Below are positions 1 through 6,766 of a DNA stretch of 7,883 bases, in pieces. The DNA comes from Solirubrobacterales bacterium (lineage in GTDB: Bacteria; Actinomycetota; Thermoleophilia; Solirubrobacterales; Solirubrobacteraceae). The position numbers and the translations under genes were made by a program. The stretch lies in NCBI GenBank assembly GCA_019240015.1, contig JAFAZB010000025.1:1-7883 (forward strand). The letters are read 5' to 3'. Every line of letters begins with the position of its first letter. The stretch's first letter is position 1. The notes under the pieces are model-generated. The model was not told where the DNA came from and did no database searches. It was given only the letters and a program-made list of their open reading frames with translations.

Positions 1-520
1 CCGGCGAGCGCTGCTGACCGCGGTGGCGTTGGGGGCATCCGGCACGCTGGCGGCCTGGGGCCTGATCGGGTTCGCCGGGCTGACCAGCTATCCGTCGATG
101 GCCGCCAACGTGTCGCTGATCTCGGAAGGAGCCGGCATCTCGCTGACGGGGGCGTTGCTCGCGGCCGGCTTCCCGCTCGAGCTGGCGAGGGCCGGGACGG
201 TGCTGGCTGCGTGCGGGCTGCTGGTCATGATCTGGCGGGTGGCTCGAAGGCCGGATGGCGACCGCCGCGCCTTCGGGCTGGCGGTGATGACGGCGCTGGT
301 GGGCTTCCCCGTCGTGTGGGAGCACTTCGTGGTGCTGGCCCTGGTCCCGATCGCGCTGCTGTCCCCCGGGCTCTCGGCGCTATGGCTGGTACCGCTGCTG
401 GGCTGGCTGGCGGCGTATGCGCATACCGACGGAGCGCTGCTGAAGATGGTGCCGTACCTGGCGATCGAGGCAATCGTGATCTGGCGGCTCTGGGCGCCGG
501 CGCCCTCGGAGCCGCGGTAG
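1..520 (+). CDS. C-terminal part of a polytopic membrane protein, probable GT87/DUF2029 glycosyltransferase (5' end outside window)
   Basis: The frame is open to the left edge (first full codon at base 2), so this is a 3' fragment of about 172 residues ending in TAG at 518-520. The visible protein is almost wholly hydrophobic, with about five membrane segments and few charged residues. It carries a WGLIGF...SYP stretch, then a VVWEHFVVLALVPIALL helix. The W-x-H-(Y/F)-hydrophobic pattern and general layout resemble the C-terminal half of GT87 (DUF2029) polyprenyl-phosphate-dependent mannosyl/arabinosyl transferases of Actinobacteria, which act on the outer membrane face and build cell-envelope glycans. 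The family call rests on resemblance only, because the N-terminal catalytic part is not in the window. Another GT-C-fold or generic polytopic protein is possible. It is followed by a 119-nt gap and a regulator on the same strand; no functional link is evident. Confidence 0.6.
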   Translation, partial: RRALLTAVALGASGTLAAWGLIGFAGLTSYPSMAANVSLISEGAGISLTGALLAAGFPLELARAGTVLAACGLLVMIWRVARRPDGDRRAFGLAVMTALVGFPVVWEHFVVLALVPIALLSPGLSALWLVPLLGWLAAYAHTDGALLKMVPYLAIEAIVIWRLWAPAPSEPR

Positions 521-526
521 CGGCGG

Positions 527-560
527 TTTGCGGCAAACAACGGCCGTCGATTGCGGCAAA
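527..560. promoter_or_regulatory. Tandem palindromic operator-like repeats upstream of the response regulator
   Basis: TTTGCGGCAAA (527-537) is a perfect 5+1+5 palindrome. The 10-mer TTGCGGCAAA recurs at 551-560, with centres 23 bp apart (about two helical turns). A degenerate third copy in reverse orientation (GCCGCAA) ends at 584. They lie 80-113 nt before the regulator start, in the only non-coding gap on this side. Inference: binding sites for a dimeric regulator of the downstream gene. They could also be chance AT-islands in GC-rich DNA. Confidence 0.4.
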
Positions 561-639
561 TCACGGATCAGCAAGCCGCCGCAACGGTCGAAACCATGCC
601 TGTCCGCCAGTGCGTTCTCGCGCATCGGCCGGACAGGAG

Positions 640-1320
640 ATGAGAGACTTGAGCGCGTTACTGCACGACCCCGCCGTCGAGCGCGGCACCAACGGCACCG
701 GCACGTTGAAGGTGCTGCTCGCCGACGATCACCCGCTGATCATCGCCGGCATCCGGCGCACGATCGAGCACCTCGACGACATGGACGTCGTCGGCGAGGC
801 CCATTCCGGGCCCGAGCTGATGCAGCTGATCGAGCGCCGGTCACCGGATCTCGTGCTGATGGACCTGAAGATGCCGGGCGTGGTGGGCGTCGAGGCGATC
901 GAGCGGATCCGCCAGGACTGGCCAGAGGTCAAGACGGTGGTCCTGTCGGCGTGCGACGATCGCGCCCTGATCGATTCGGCTCTGCACGCCGGCGCCAGCG
1001 CCTATGTGCTGAAGAGCGCGCACACCGTGGACATCGCGTCGGTGCTCCGGCAGGCCTCGAGCGGGGCGGTCTTCCACGCTCCCTCCGGCGCGCCGCACAA
1101 CCCTGCCGGGCCGGATGAGCCGCAGCTCCCGGCGCTGACCGATCGCGAGCGCTCGATCCTCTCGGCGGTCGCCGCAGGCATGACCACCGCGGCGATCAGC
1201 CGCGACCTGTGGATCAGCGAGCACACGATCAAGTTCCACCTCACCAACATTTACCGGAAGCTCGGCGTCGCCAACCGCGCGGGCGCCGTGCGCTACGCGC
1301 TCGAGCACGGGATCGCCTAG
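640..1320 (+). CDS. NarL/LuxR-family two-component response regulator
   Basis: Cytoplasmic DNA-binding response regulator of 226 residues, normal length for the NarL/FixJ group. The receiver domain spans about residues 23-140: acidic pocket D29-D30 in LLADDHP, phospho-acceptor D75 in LVLMDLKMPG, switch S103 and conserved K125 in YVLKSA. A linker of about 25 residues leads to a LuxR-type helix-turn-helix at about 165-226 (LTDRERSIL, then ISEHTIKFHLTNIYRKLGV). All key residues are present, so it should be phosphorylatable. Start choice is uncertain: AGGAG at 635-639 directly abuts the ATG at 640, while a TTG at 649 has the same AGGAG at a better 9-nt spacing and would give 223 residues. The likely partner is the histidine kinase encoded convergently at 1633-3018. 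Its targets are unknown; the pilus promoters to the right are a reasonable but untested guess. Confidence 0.93.
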   Translation: MRDLSALLHDPAVERGTNGTGTLKVLLADDHPLIIAGIRRTIEHLDDMDVVGEAHSGPELMQLIERRSPDLVLMDLKMPGVVGVEAIERIRQDWPEVKTVVLSACDDRALIDSALHAGASAYVLKSAHTVDIASVLRQASSGAVFHAPSGAPHNPAGPDEPQLPALTDRERSILSAVAAGMTTAAISRDLWISEHTIKFHLTNIYRKLGVANRAGAVRYALEHGIA

Positions 1321-1408
1321 CGGCGGCCGCGGCTCGCGGCGCGCTGCGGCTCGGCGTGCGACTGTCGTTCTCTGCGGGCGCGCCACTTCGCCTCCGATCG
1401 TCGCAATC

Positions 1409-1443
1409 GCACACATGGTCTCCCGTCGTCGGGGGGTGTGTGC
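1409..1443. terminator. Inverted repeat, possible bidirectional terminator-like hairpin
   Basis: GCACACA (1409-1415) pairs perfectly with TGTGTGC (1437-1443). Inside it CTCCC (1420-1424) can pair with the G-run at 1431-1436 around a GTCGTC loop. Location between two convergent genes suits transcript-end formation on both strands, but neither side has a T-tract, so this is a structural observation with a weak functional call. Confidence 0.3.
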
Positions 1444-1516
1444 CTGGGGTGCGACGTCGTGATCGCGATCTAGCACGCGCCCAATTTCGGAGGCACCAGT
1501 GGGGGCTTCTTGATGA

Positions 1517-1609
1517 TCGCGAGGACCGCTCGCCCGCTCGCGAGGACCGCTCGACCCGCGTCCGCCCCGTCCGCCCCGCGACCCGCGACCGCGCGCACCC
1601 GTCCGCCCC
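1517..1609. repeat. Short GC-rich direct repeats
   Basis: TCGCGAGGACCGCTCG (16 nt) occurs at 1517-1532 and again at 1538-1553 (21-nt period). It is followed by three copies of GTCCGCCCC at 1560-1568, 1569-1577 and 1601-1609. The stretch is pyrimidine-rich on the plus strand and lies just past the 3' end of the histidine kinase gene. It probably arose by slippage; no function is visible. Confidence 0.6.
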
Positions 1610-1632
1610 GCGCTCGCCCCGCGTCCGCCTCC

Positions 1633-3018
1633 CTACCCTCCTCCTCCCGGCCAGCTCGGGAGCGTGGCCGAGATCACCGTCGGCCCGCCGGGCCGGCTGT
1701 CAATCTGGGTCCGGCCCCCGAGCATGCGGACGCGCTCGTGCATCCCGACCAAGCCCAGGCGACCGGCGCGTGCGGCGCGCACCAACGTCGCTTCGGGGTC
1801 GAAACCACGGCCGTCGTCGGTGATCTGAACGCTCACGCTGCGGGCGTCGGAGGAGATCGCGATCGCGACCGCCGAGGCTTCGCTGTGCTCGCGGATGTTC
1901 GTCAGCGCCTCGCGGATCAACGCCAGCAGCGTGATCTGCTGAGAATCGCTCAATCGCGACAGGTCGCCGTCGAGCTGCATCGTCGGGGCGAAGCCCGTGC
2001 GCGCCGCGAACGCGTCGACCATCTGGCCAAGCACGTCGGTGAGCGACCCCGATTGCAGGAACGGCGATTGAACGGAGGTCGCGAGCCGCCGCAGGTCGCC
2101 ATCGAGCGCGACGACCTGCGCCTCGAGGTCATCGAGCCGACCGAGCAACCGATCTGCGTTTGCGTCCGCGGTGATCATCGGACGGAGTTGCTCACGGAAC
2201 AGCCGGAGGTCCTGCGCGAGCAGGTGCACGTCCTGCTGGGGCCCATCGTGGAGGTCGAACCGCAGCCGCGCAAGCCGGCGCTCGACTGAGCTCATCACCG
2301 TCTGCTCGGACCCCTCGTCGCGTGAGAGCAGCAGTTCCCGGTCGAGCAGCGTCAGGATCGTCGGCGCCGCCGCTTCGAGCAATGGCGCGACTCGGTCCGC
2401 CTGATCGGGGAGGCCGCATGCGACCAGCGCCGCGGGAGGCTCGCGCAGGCGCTCGATCCTGATCCCGGCCTCGGGACCGGCGATCGGCAGCTCATCGGCC
2501 AGCAGCGCGCGGGCAGCTTCGCGAGCTGGCTGGGCAAGGGGCTCGAACTCCCCCGCGTGCGAGACGTGTCGCAACTCTCCGTTCGGCCATAGGCTCCACA
2601 ACGACGAAGCGCTCACGCCGCTGAAGGTCACGAGCAGCGCCAGGTGAACCTCGATCGCGATGTCGGTCGGCAGCTGCGGCGGCTGTGCCGGTCGCAGCAC
2701 CTCGCGTCCCAGGGCGATGCGATCGATCCCGGTTTCGGCCTCGAGCTTGGAGATCAGCTCGTTTGCCCTGGCCCGGTCGGCGGCGAGGTCGACCGCCACT
2801 GATCCCAGCAACTCGGCGACGAAGCTCGCGAGCACGAGTGGGGTCGTGCCCTCGGAGCTCACAAGCCCTCGTTCCAGCGCCTGCGCCCGAGCCCGAGCGG
2901 ACTCGATCGTCCGCCCCGAGAGCGCCTGCCCGACCATCTCTTCGACGAGTCCCGTCAGCCGATCGAGCGCCTGCGCGGTCGACTGTCGCTTGTTGGGAAT
3001 GCCGGCTATCTCGCCCAT
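1633..3018 (-). CDS. Sensor histidine kinase, NarX/DegS (HisKA_3) type
   Basis: Soluble-looking kinase of 461 residues from the ATG at 3018; no transmembrane helix or signal peptide is evident, so it probably senses an intracellular cue. The N-terminal ~110 residues are helical and probably coiled-coil. A GAF-like segment follows at about 120-235. The HisKA_3 dimerisation region carries the phospho-acceptor H257 in LRFDLHDGPQQD. The C-terminal HATPase_c domain has the N-box EALTNIREH (N374), G1 box DDGRGF (401-406) and G2 box GRLGLVGMHER, all intact. Start choice: a GTG at 3063 would add 15 residues, but those codons overlap a palindrome that looks regulatory, and ATG 3018 has a G-run (3023-3029) just upstream. 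Neither start has a good Shine-Dalgarno. It likely phosphorylates the NarL-type regulator encoded convergently at 640-1320. It lies 109 nt downstream of the transglycosylase gene on the same strand. Confidence 0.9.
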   Translation of the reverse strand: MGEIAGIPNKRQSTAQALDRLTGLVEEMVGQALSGRTIESARARAQALERGLVSSEGTTPLVLASFVAELLGSVAVDLAADRARANELISKLEAETGIDRIALGREVLRPAQPPQLPTDIAIEVHLALLVTFSGVSASSLWSLWPNGELRHVSHAGEFEPLAQPAREAARALLADELPIAGPEAGIRIERLREPPAALVACGLPDQADRVAPLLEAAAPTILTLLDRELLLSRDEGSEQTVMSSVERRLARLRFDLHDGPQQDVHLLAQDLRLFREQLRPMITADANADRLLGRLDDLEAQVVALDGDLRRLATSVQSPFLQSGSLTDVLGQMVDAFAARTGFAPTMQLDGDLSRLSDSQQITLLALIREALTNIREHSEASAVAIAISSDARSVSVQITDDGRGFDPEATLVRAARAGRLGLVGMHERVRMLGGRTQIDSRPGGPTVISATLPSWPGGGG

Positions 3019-3051
3019 TTGGCCCCCCCGGCAGGGAGGAAAGGCGCCCTG

Positions 3052-3074
3052 GTGTCGCGACACTCGTGTCGCGA
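3052..3074. promoter_or_regulatory. Palindrome and direct repeat upstream of the histidine kinase
   Basis: GTGTCGCGACAC at 3052-3063 is a perfect 12-bp palindrome. Its half GTGTCGCGA repeats at 3066-3074, a 14-bp period. It lies 34-56 nt upstream of the preferred kinase start (ATG at 3018), where an operator or promoter element would be expected. Inference: regulator binding site for the kinase gene. Confidence 0.4.
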
Positions 3075-3106
3075 GTTAGGGCGTCGCCAGCGTACAGAGT
3101 GGCCCG

Positions 3107-3120
3107 GCGCCAGCCGGCGC
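3107..3120 (-). terminator. Short GC hairpin after the transglycosylase gene
   Basis: GCGCC (3107-3111) and GGCGC (3116-3120) form a 5-bp stem with a 4-nt loop, 8 nt beyond the TAG of the transglycosylase gene on the minus strand. There is no T-tract. At best it is a weak attenuator between that gene and the histidine kinase. Confidence 0.2.
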
Positions 3121-3127
3121 GCGGTGG

Positions 3128-5227
3128 CTATTGCCCGCCGGTGTTGGCGCCGGCACCGCCGGCCTTGCCGCCGCCCAGGCCGGCCGCGAAGCGCGCGAAC
3201 GAATCCGTGCCGAGGCGTGGAATGTGCACCACCTGGAACTGGGCGACGTAGCTCGCCGGTAGCTTGTTGGTGTTGAACCAGCCCGCTCCTCCCCCCGGCC
3301 GGGCGAAGCCGCTGGTCCCGAAGTAGCGATTCCCGATCCGCATGAAGGTGTGCGTCGGGTTGTAGAAGATCGTCACCGGACCGGGCCCGGCGGGGAACCG
3401 CCACGAGGGGATGTCGCCGGAGACGGTCGTCGGGACCTTGTAGCCGGCCTGCTGGACCACGAACGAAACGGCGCCCGAGCAGTCGAACGGCTCGAATCGA
3501 GCCGGCTGCTCGTGGCCGCCGCCGTACAGATACGCGAAGTTCGCGGCGCTGACCATGTTGGCGGCAGCGATCAGACGGTCGTAATGCGACATGTAGCCGC
3601 CCTTGAAGGTCGCGACCCCGTGCTTGAAGCGGCGGTTCGCGATCCGCACCGATATCACGCCGTGCTTGGTCCAGGTCTTGACGATGTGGACGTCGGCGTC
3701 GATCGCCTGCGCGCGCGTGAACACCTGCTCCACGTACCAGAGCGCATGGTTGTAAGCGAACACCGCCCGTGGCAGATCCTGCCCGCCGCCATTCGCGGCG
3801 AGATACCGCGCGGCCGAGAAGATCGCGTCGCGAGGGTCGTACGGGTTGGCGACCTTGTGGCCGTCGGCCGCGACCCCGTACTGCCGCCAGGTGCCGGGCA
3901 TGAACTGCATCCACCCGATCGCTCCCGCCGAGGAGGTGCTGAGGTCGCGCCCATAGTCGGTCTCGATCGCGTTGATCCCAGCCAGGATCTCCCATGGAAC
4001 GTGGTAGCGGCGACCCGCTTCCATGTAGATCGGAACCAGGAACGGCGGTGGCTGGTTGCCGTTGGCGAGCAGCGAGGAGAGATTGGTGATCGCTCCGGCG
4101 AGCGCCGGGTCGGTGCTGACGGTCCCGGTCCACGAGCCCGGCACGCCGGGAGTAGGCGACAGCGCCGGGACCGACCCGCCCAGCGTCGGAGAGTTGTCAT
4201 CTCCGTCGAGCGTGACCGGAGGCCGCGGCGTGAGCGTGCCGGCCGGCTTGAGCGCGGCGCCGCCCGTGGGGTTGCCGTTGGCGCGGTGCCCGGCGCCACC
4301 GATCCGGCCGGTTCCGGCGGCCGCCATCGGATTGACGCGCGGGAGCGGCACCGCAGTCGCCGGCCGGACTCCCGTCGCCCCGGTCGCCTTGCCGCTGCCC
4401 AGCGCCGCCGCCGGGGTGGGGTTTTGGAGCGTGGCAATCACTGTCGCGGCGGGGAGCGTCGAGGCGCTGTTCCGGGCTTGCGTGTTGCGATGCTTGCTGT
4501 GGGTGACAGCGCGCTTGGCCGCCCGCTTGTGGCGTCGGGGCGGGAGCGGGCACGGTGCGGGCCTGCCGTTCGCCGGCGGGGAGACCGGCTGCGCGCTCGC
4601 CGTGGGCGGCTGCCCTGCGGGGCGCTGCGGCGTACACAGGGCCGCGACGGGCTGTGCTGCGCGGGACGGCGCACCGCCCGGACCGAGCGAGGGCGCCGAG
4701 GGACCACTCGCCGCTGCGAGCCCGATCGCAGGCGTCGAGGAGGTGGTGACGGCGACCGCGGTCGCGAGCGCCACCACCCGCTGTCGCACCTGTCCGACGG
4801 GCACACGCCGCCCCGGATACAGCTGCGTGACGTTGGTGAGCGGTAGCGACGCCAGCTTGATGCCCCGCAGCTCGGGCGCGGGCAACCCGAGGCCCAGCCG
4901 TCCGGTCGCCGCCAGCTCGAACAACGCCCGGTCGCCTTCGATCAGCTCGATCGGCAGTGCCCAGGCCGCGCGCCACAGACGCTGCTGCGTCGCGCCGCCT
5001 GCTCCCCCGAGGAGCCGCCGTTCGAGCGCGCACGCGCGCGCCGGGTAGTAAGTGGTCTCTCGCCCCTCGTGGATCAGCAGTGTCGGCGCGCGGGGGACCG
5101 CATGCGTGACTCCGAGCTGCCCGAGCAGTCGCAGGACCGCCCACCGCTGCCCGACCCTCGAATAGTCGAAGCGCTCGAGTTCGAGCCACCCGCCGAGTTC
5201 GGCTCTGCCCACCGCGGTGCCGCTCAC
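3128..5227 (-). CDS. Modular cell-wall enzyme: unknown N-terminal region + MltB-like lytic transglycosylase + NlpC/P60-like domain
   Basis: About 699 residues from GTG 5227, which has GGGAG at a 5-nt spacing and starts one base after the prepilin peptidase stop (translational coupling); a TTG at 5239 is the alternative. Residues 1-~145 are an unrecognised, well-formed cytosolic-looking region. Residues ~147-172 (basic RQR then VVALATAVAV) look like a signal peptide or signal anchor. Residues ~173-390 are a low-complexity Pro/Ala/Gly/Thr linker with a basic HKRAAKRAVTHSKHR patch. Residues ~395-505 are an MltB/SLT-type transglycosylase: catalytic Glu422 in AIETDYG, then GWMQFMPGTW and FAYNHALWYV. 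Residues ~575-675 resemble NlpC/P60: Cys583 in FDCSG and His626 in PTHTF. Expected role: cleavage of glycan strands and possibly stem peptides outside the membrane. The operon context suggests making room for the Tad pilus. Third-position GC bias holds in the N-terminal part, so it is coding, not a mis-extended start. Confidence 0.88.
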   Translation of the reverse strand: MSGTAVGRAELGGWLELERFDYSRVGQRWAVLRLLGQLGVTHAVPRAPTLLIHEGRETTYYPARACALERRLLGGAGGATQQRLWRAAWALPIELIEGDRALFELAATGRLGLGLPAPELRGIKLASLPLTNVTQLYPGRRVPVGQVRQRVVALATAVAVTTSSTPAIGLAAASGPSAPSLGPGGAPSRAAQPVAALCTPQRPAGQPPTASAQPVSPPANGRPAPCPLPPRRHKRAAKRAVTHSKHRNTQARNSASTLPAATVIATLQNPTPAAALGSGKATGATGVRPATAVPLPRVNPMAAAGTGRIGGAGHRANGNPTGGAALKPAGTLTPRPPVTLDGDDNSPTLGGSVPALSPTPGVPGSWTGTVSTDPALAGAITNLSSLLANGNQPPPFLVPIYMEAGRRYHVPWEILAGINAIETDYGRDLSTSSAGAIGWMQFMPGTWRQYGVAADGHKVANPYDPRDAIFSAARYLAANGGGQDLPRAVFAYNHALWYVEQVFTRAQAIDADVHIVKTWTKHGVISVRIANRRFKHGVATFKGGYMSHYDRLIAAANMVSAANFAYLYGGGHEQPARFEPFDCSGAVSFVVQQAGYKVPTTVSGDIPSWRFPAGPGPVTIFYNPTHTFMRIGNRYFGTSGFARPGGGAGWFNTNKLPASYVAQFQVVHIPRLGTDSFARFAAGLGGGKAGGAGANTGGQ

Positions 5228-5228
5228 G

Positions 5229-5828
5229 TCAACTCCCAATACCCGCCAGGCGGGGAATGACCATCACGAGAATCGCGCCGAGCGCCAAGAACGGACCGAA
5301 TGGGATCGCCGCCTTGCGGGCTGTCGCGCCCCCACGGGCCAATGCCAACAGCGACACCGGGAGCGTCGCCACGAACGCGATCACGAGCGCGCCGATGACC
5401 GCCCAGCCGAGGACGAGACCCAGCAGCAGCGCAAGCTTGACGTCTCCCATCCCCATCCACGACCCGTTCACCAGGTTGGGGATCAGGAGCAGCGCCGCGG
5501 CGAGCAGCCCGGCCAAGGCAAGCCCGGGGACTCGCGCTGGATAGAAGGCCAGCCCGGCGATCAGCACGATCGCCGTTGCCGGCAGCACCAACCCGTTGGG
5601 AATCGTCAAGCTGCGATAGTCGAACGCCGCGATCGTCACGAGTGCCGCGGACAGAAACGCGGCGATCGCGCCCTGGGGGCCCCAAGGATAGGCCGCCAGC
5701 ACCAGCGCGGCGACCGCCGCCGCGGCCAGCGCCACCAGCACCCGGGGACGTGTGAAAGCGACGCCGGGGAGGTTGAGTCCCGGGCGGACGCTCTGCTCAA
5801 GCGGGGCCAACGCCACAGCGAGCCTCAT
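5229..5828 (-). CDS. tadV: A24 (type IV) prepilin peptidase, TadV/CpaA-like
   Basis: Integral membrane aspartic protease that cleaves the leader of Flp pilins and TadE-like pseudopilins after a glycine at the cytoplasmic membrane face. From ATG 5828 it has 199 residues and about six hydrophobic helices. Both A24 catalytic aspartates are visible: D70 in AAFDYRSLTIPN (the D-x6-P-N motif) and D129 in GMGDVKL (the GxGD motif). It lacks the N-terminal zinc/methyltransferase domain of PilD-type enzymes, as usual for the short TadV/CpaA group. An ATG at 5867 would add 13 residues and lengthen the overlap with the upstream gene; a GTG at 5816 has an AGG six nt ahead. From 5828 it overlaps the end of the DUF192 gene by 32 nt, and its stop is one base before the transglycosylase GTG, so the three genes form one transcription unit. 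Its predicted substrates are the pilins at 6949 and 7274 and the pseudopilin at 7546. Confidence 0.93.
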   Translation of the reverse strand: MRLAVALAPLEQSVRPGLNLPGVAFTRPRVLVALAAAAVAALVLAAYPWGPQGAIAAFLSAALVTIAAFDYRSLTIPNGLVLPATAIVLIAGLAFYPARVPGLALAGLLAAALLLIPNLVNGSWMGMGDVKLALLLGLVLGWAVIGALVIAFVATLPVSLLALARGGATARKAAIPFGPFLALGAILVMVIPRLAGIGS

Positions 5829-6627
5829 TTCGCCGGTTCGTGCCCCGTGCCTGCTCGATCGCGGCAAATAGCGTCTCGAAGGAGTTCCACTTCGGGATCA
5901 CCGGCAGCGCCGCGAGCCCGCTCTGCGGCTCGTTGCCGACCGCCACCACCCCCACCGCGGGACGCAGATTCGAGAGCTTGCCGGCCTCGTGCGCGGCCGC
6001 CGTCAGCGACGCGCTGGCATCGATCACCACCACGTCCGAATGCTGGCGCGAGGCCAGCTCGGCGACATCCTGCTTCCCGTCGCCGATCGCGACCGCGTAC
6101 CCACGCCGGGCCAGCAGCGCGGAGGCGACGGCCCGGAAGCGCCGATCGCTCGCCACCAGCAACACGCGCGGCGCTCCGTCGGCGCCGGCTCCGCCGGTCG
6201 AGTCGCTCGACCCGCTGGCGGGGTCGCCGGTGACGGTGTTCGATCCGGCGGCTCCCGGTAGCTGCTGGACGACCGGAACGACGTCTGGCTCGATCATCGC
6301 GAGCCGATCGAGCAGGCCGAGCTTGCGCCGGGCGCTCTCGCCCGCCGGCAGCTCCAGTACCGCCTTCGCCTCCCGGGCCGCAGCGGTCGTACGCCAGGGT
6401 CCCAGCTGCGGGACCAGCTTCACCACGCGGAGGTTCCCGTCGAGGAACACGACGTCGATCGGGAAGCGCATGAATGCGGTGTGGATCGATGAGGCGGGTC
6501 TCAGCAGCAGGCCTTCGCCGCTCGGCATCGTGCGGCGCCCAAGCAGCCCCCGCATCCGGGTGAGCGCATGAGCCGCAACCGAGGCCCGTTCGCAGACGAC
6601 GTTCTCCCGCGTGAGGTTGACGATCAT
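5797..6627 (-). CDS. DUF192 domain protein fused to a receiver-like domain
   Basis: 276 residues from ATG 6627. Residues 1-110 are a DUF192 domain: MIVNLTRENVVCERASVA at the start, MRGLLGR, then the hallmark SSIHTAFMRFPIDVVFLD and VLELPAGES stretches. A Gly/Ser/Asp-rich linker (about 123-151) joins a response-regulator-like fold (152-262) that keeps an acidic D161, a candidate phospho-acceptor D203 in DVVVIDASAS and a conserved-type K246 in VIPKWNS; there is no effector domain after it. The start at 6627 matches where DUF192 proteins normally begin. Upstream ATGs at 6645 and 6681 would add 6 or 18 basic residues, and the 6681 start abuts a copy of the 31-bp pilus motif; no start has a good Shine-Dalgarno. 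DUF192 has no settled biochemical role. The receiver part could act like the atypical receiver of TadZ/CpaE in localising or timing pilus assembly; that is inference from context. Confidence 0.85.
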   Translation of the reverse strand: MIVNLTRENVVCERASVAAHALTRMRGLLGRRTMPSGEGLLLRPASSIHTAFMRFPIDVVFLDGNLRVVKLVPQLGPWRTTAAAREAKAVLELPAGESARRKLGLLDRLAMIEPDVVPVVQQLPGAAGSNTVTGDPASGSSDSTGGAGADGAPRVLLVASDRRFRAVASALLARRGYAVAIGDGKQDVAELASRQHSDVVVIDASASLTAAAHEAGKLSNLRPAVGVVAVGNEPQSGLAALPVIPKWNSFETLFAAIEQARGTNRRNEARCGVGPA

Positions 6628-6684
6628 CTGAGGATCGCGCCGCATGCAAACAATGTCGCCGCGCAAGCGCCGCGCGCCCATCCG

Positions 6685-6715
6685 ACCAAGGTCTAGGTCG
6701 GGCTAATCGTTCTTC
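6685..6715 (+). promoter_or_regulatory. Pilus motif copy A
   Basis: 31-nt element, identical to copy B at 24 of 31 positions. It has GACC-AA-GGTC (6684-6693) followed by TAGGTC and ends in CGTTCTTC (6708-6715). The downstream CCGAT-like box appears as CCGAGTT at 6736-6742, about 4 nt closer than in the other copies, and no start codon sits at the expected place. This copy may therefore be an operator only, or serve the divergent operon whose preferred start is at 6627. Confidence 0.6.
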
Positions 6716-6766
6716 CGAATGCCCTCCGCGCTACGCCGAGTTAGCTGAGGAATTGCTCGCTTCAGC

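Larger units (their letters stand above)
1321..1632. other. Convergent intergenic region without a credible gene
   Basis: These 312 nt separate the tail-to-tail response regulator and histidine kinase. No frame reads like a protein: open stretches are Arg/Pro/Ala-rich shadows. It holds an inverted repeat at 1409-1443, a GATCGCGATC palindrome at 1461-1470 and GC-rich direct repeats at 1517-1609. No canonical terminator with a T-tract was found for either gene. Confidence 0.7.

Noticed and set aside
211..639. Upstream extension of the response regulator reading frame to 211
   Set aside because: It would overlap the membrane protein gene and encode low-complexity Arg/Ala/Gly sequence. The receiver fold begins only at about 709 and a Shine-Dalgarno lies at 635-639.
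1321..1632. CRISPR array or mobile-element ends in the repeat-containing gap
   Set aside because: Repeats are few, very short and low-complexity with no regular spacers; no transposase, terminal inverted repeats or target duplication is visible anywhere in the window.
1510..2289. Plus-strand ORF of 259 codons beginning in the convergent gap
   Set aside because: Starts with repetitive Ala/Arg/Pro sequence from the GC-rich repeats, continues as antisense of the kinase, and has no suitably spaced ribosome binding site.
3006..4133. Minus-strand ORF of 375 codons in another frame, overlapping both the transglycosylase and the kinase start
   Set aside because: Arg/Pro/Gly-rich composition with no recognisable domain; it lies across two well-supported genes.
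3350..4846. Long plus-strand ORF of 498 codons opposite the transglycosylase gene
   Set aside because: It is Arg/Gly/Asp-rich without hydrophobic core or motifs, a typical antisense shadow in GC-rich DNA. The minus strand holds clear catalytic motifs.
5217..6233. Plus-strand ORF of 338 codons opposite the peptidase and DUF192 genes
   Set aside because: Its Arg/His/Gln-rich translation has no membrane segment or domain; the minus strand carries both A24 aspartate motifs.
6685..6706. Copy A as a DtxR/IdeR iron box
   Set aside because: The TAGG...CTAA pieces look superficially similar, but the dyad arrangement and spacing of an iron box are missing and the other copies fit even less.
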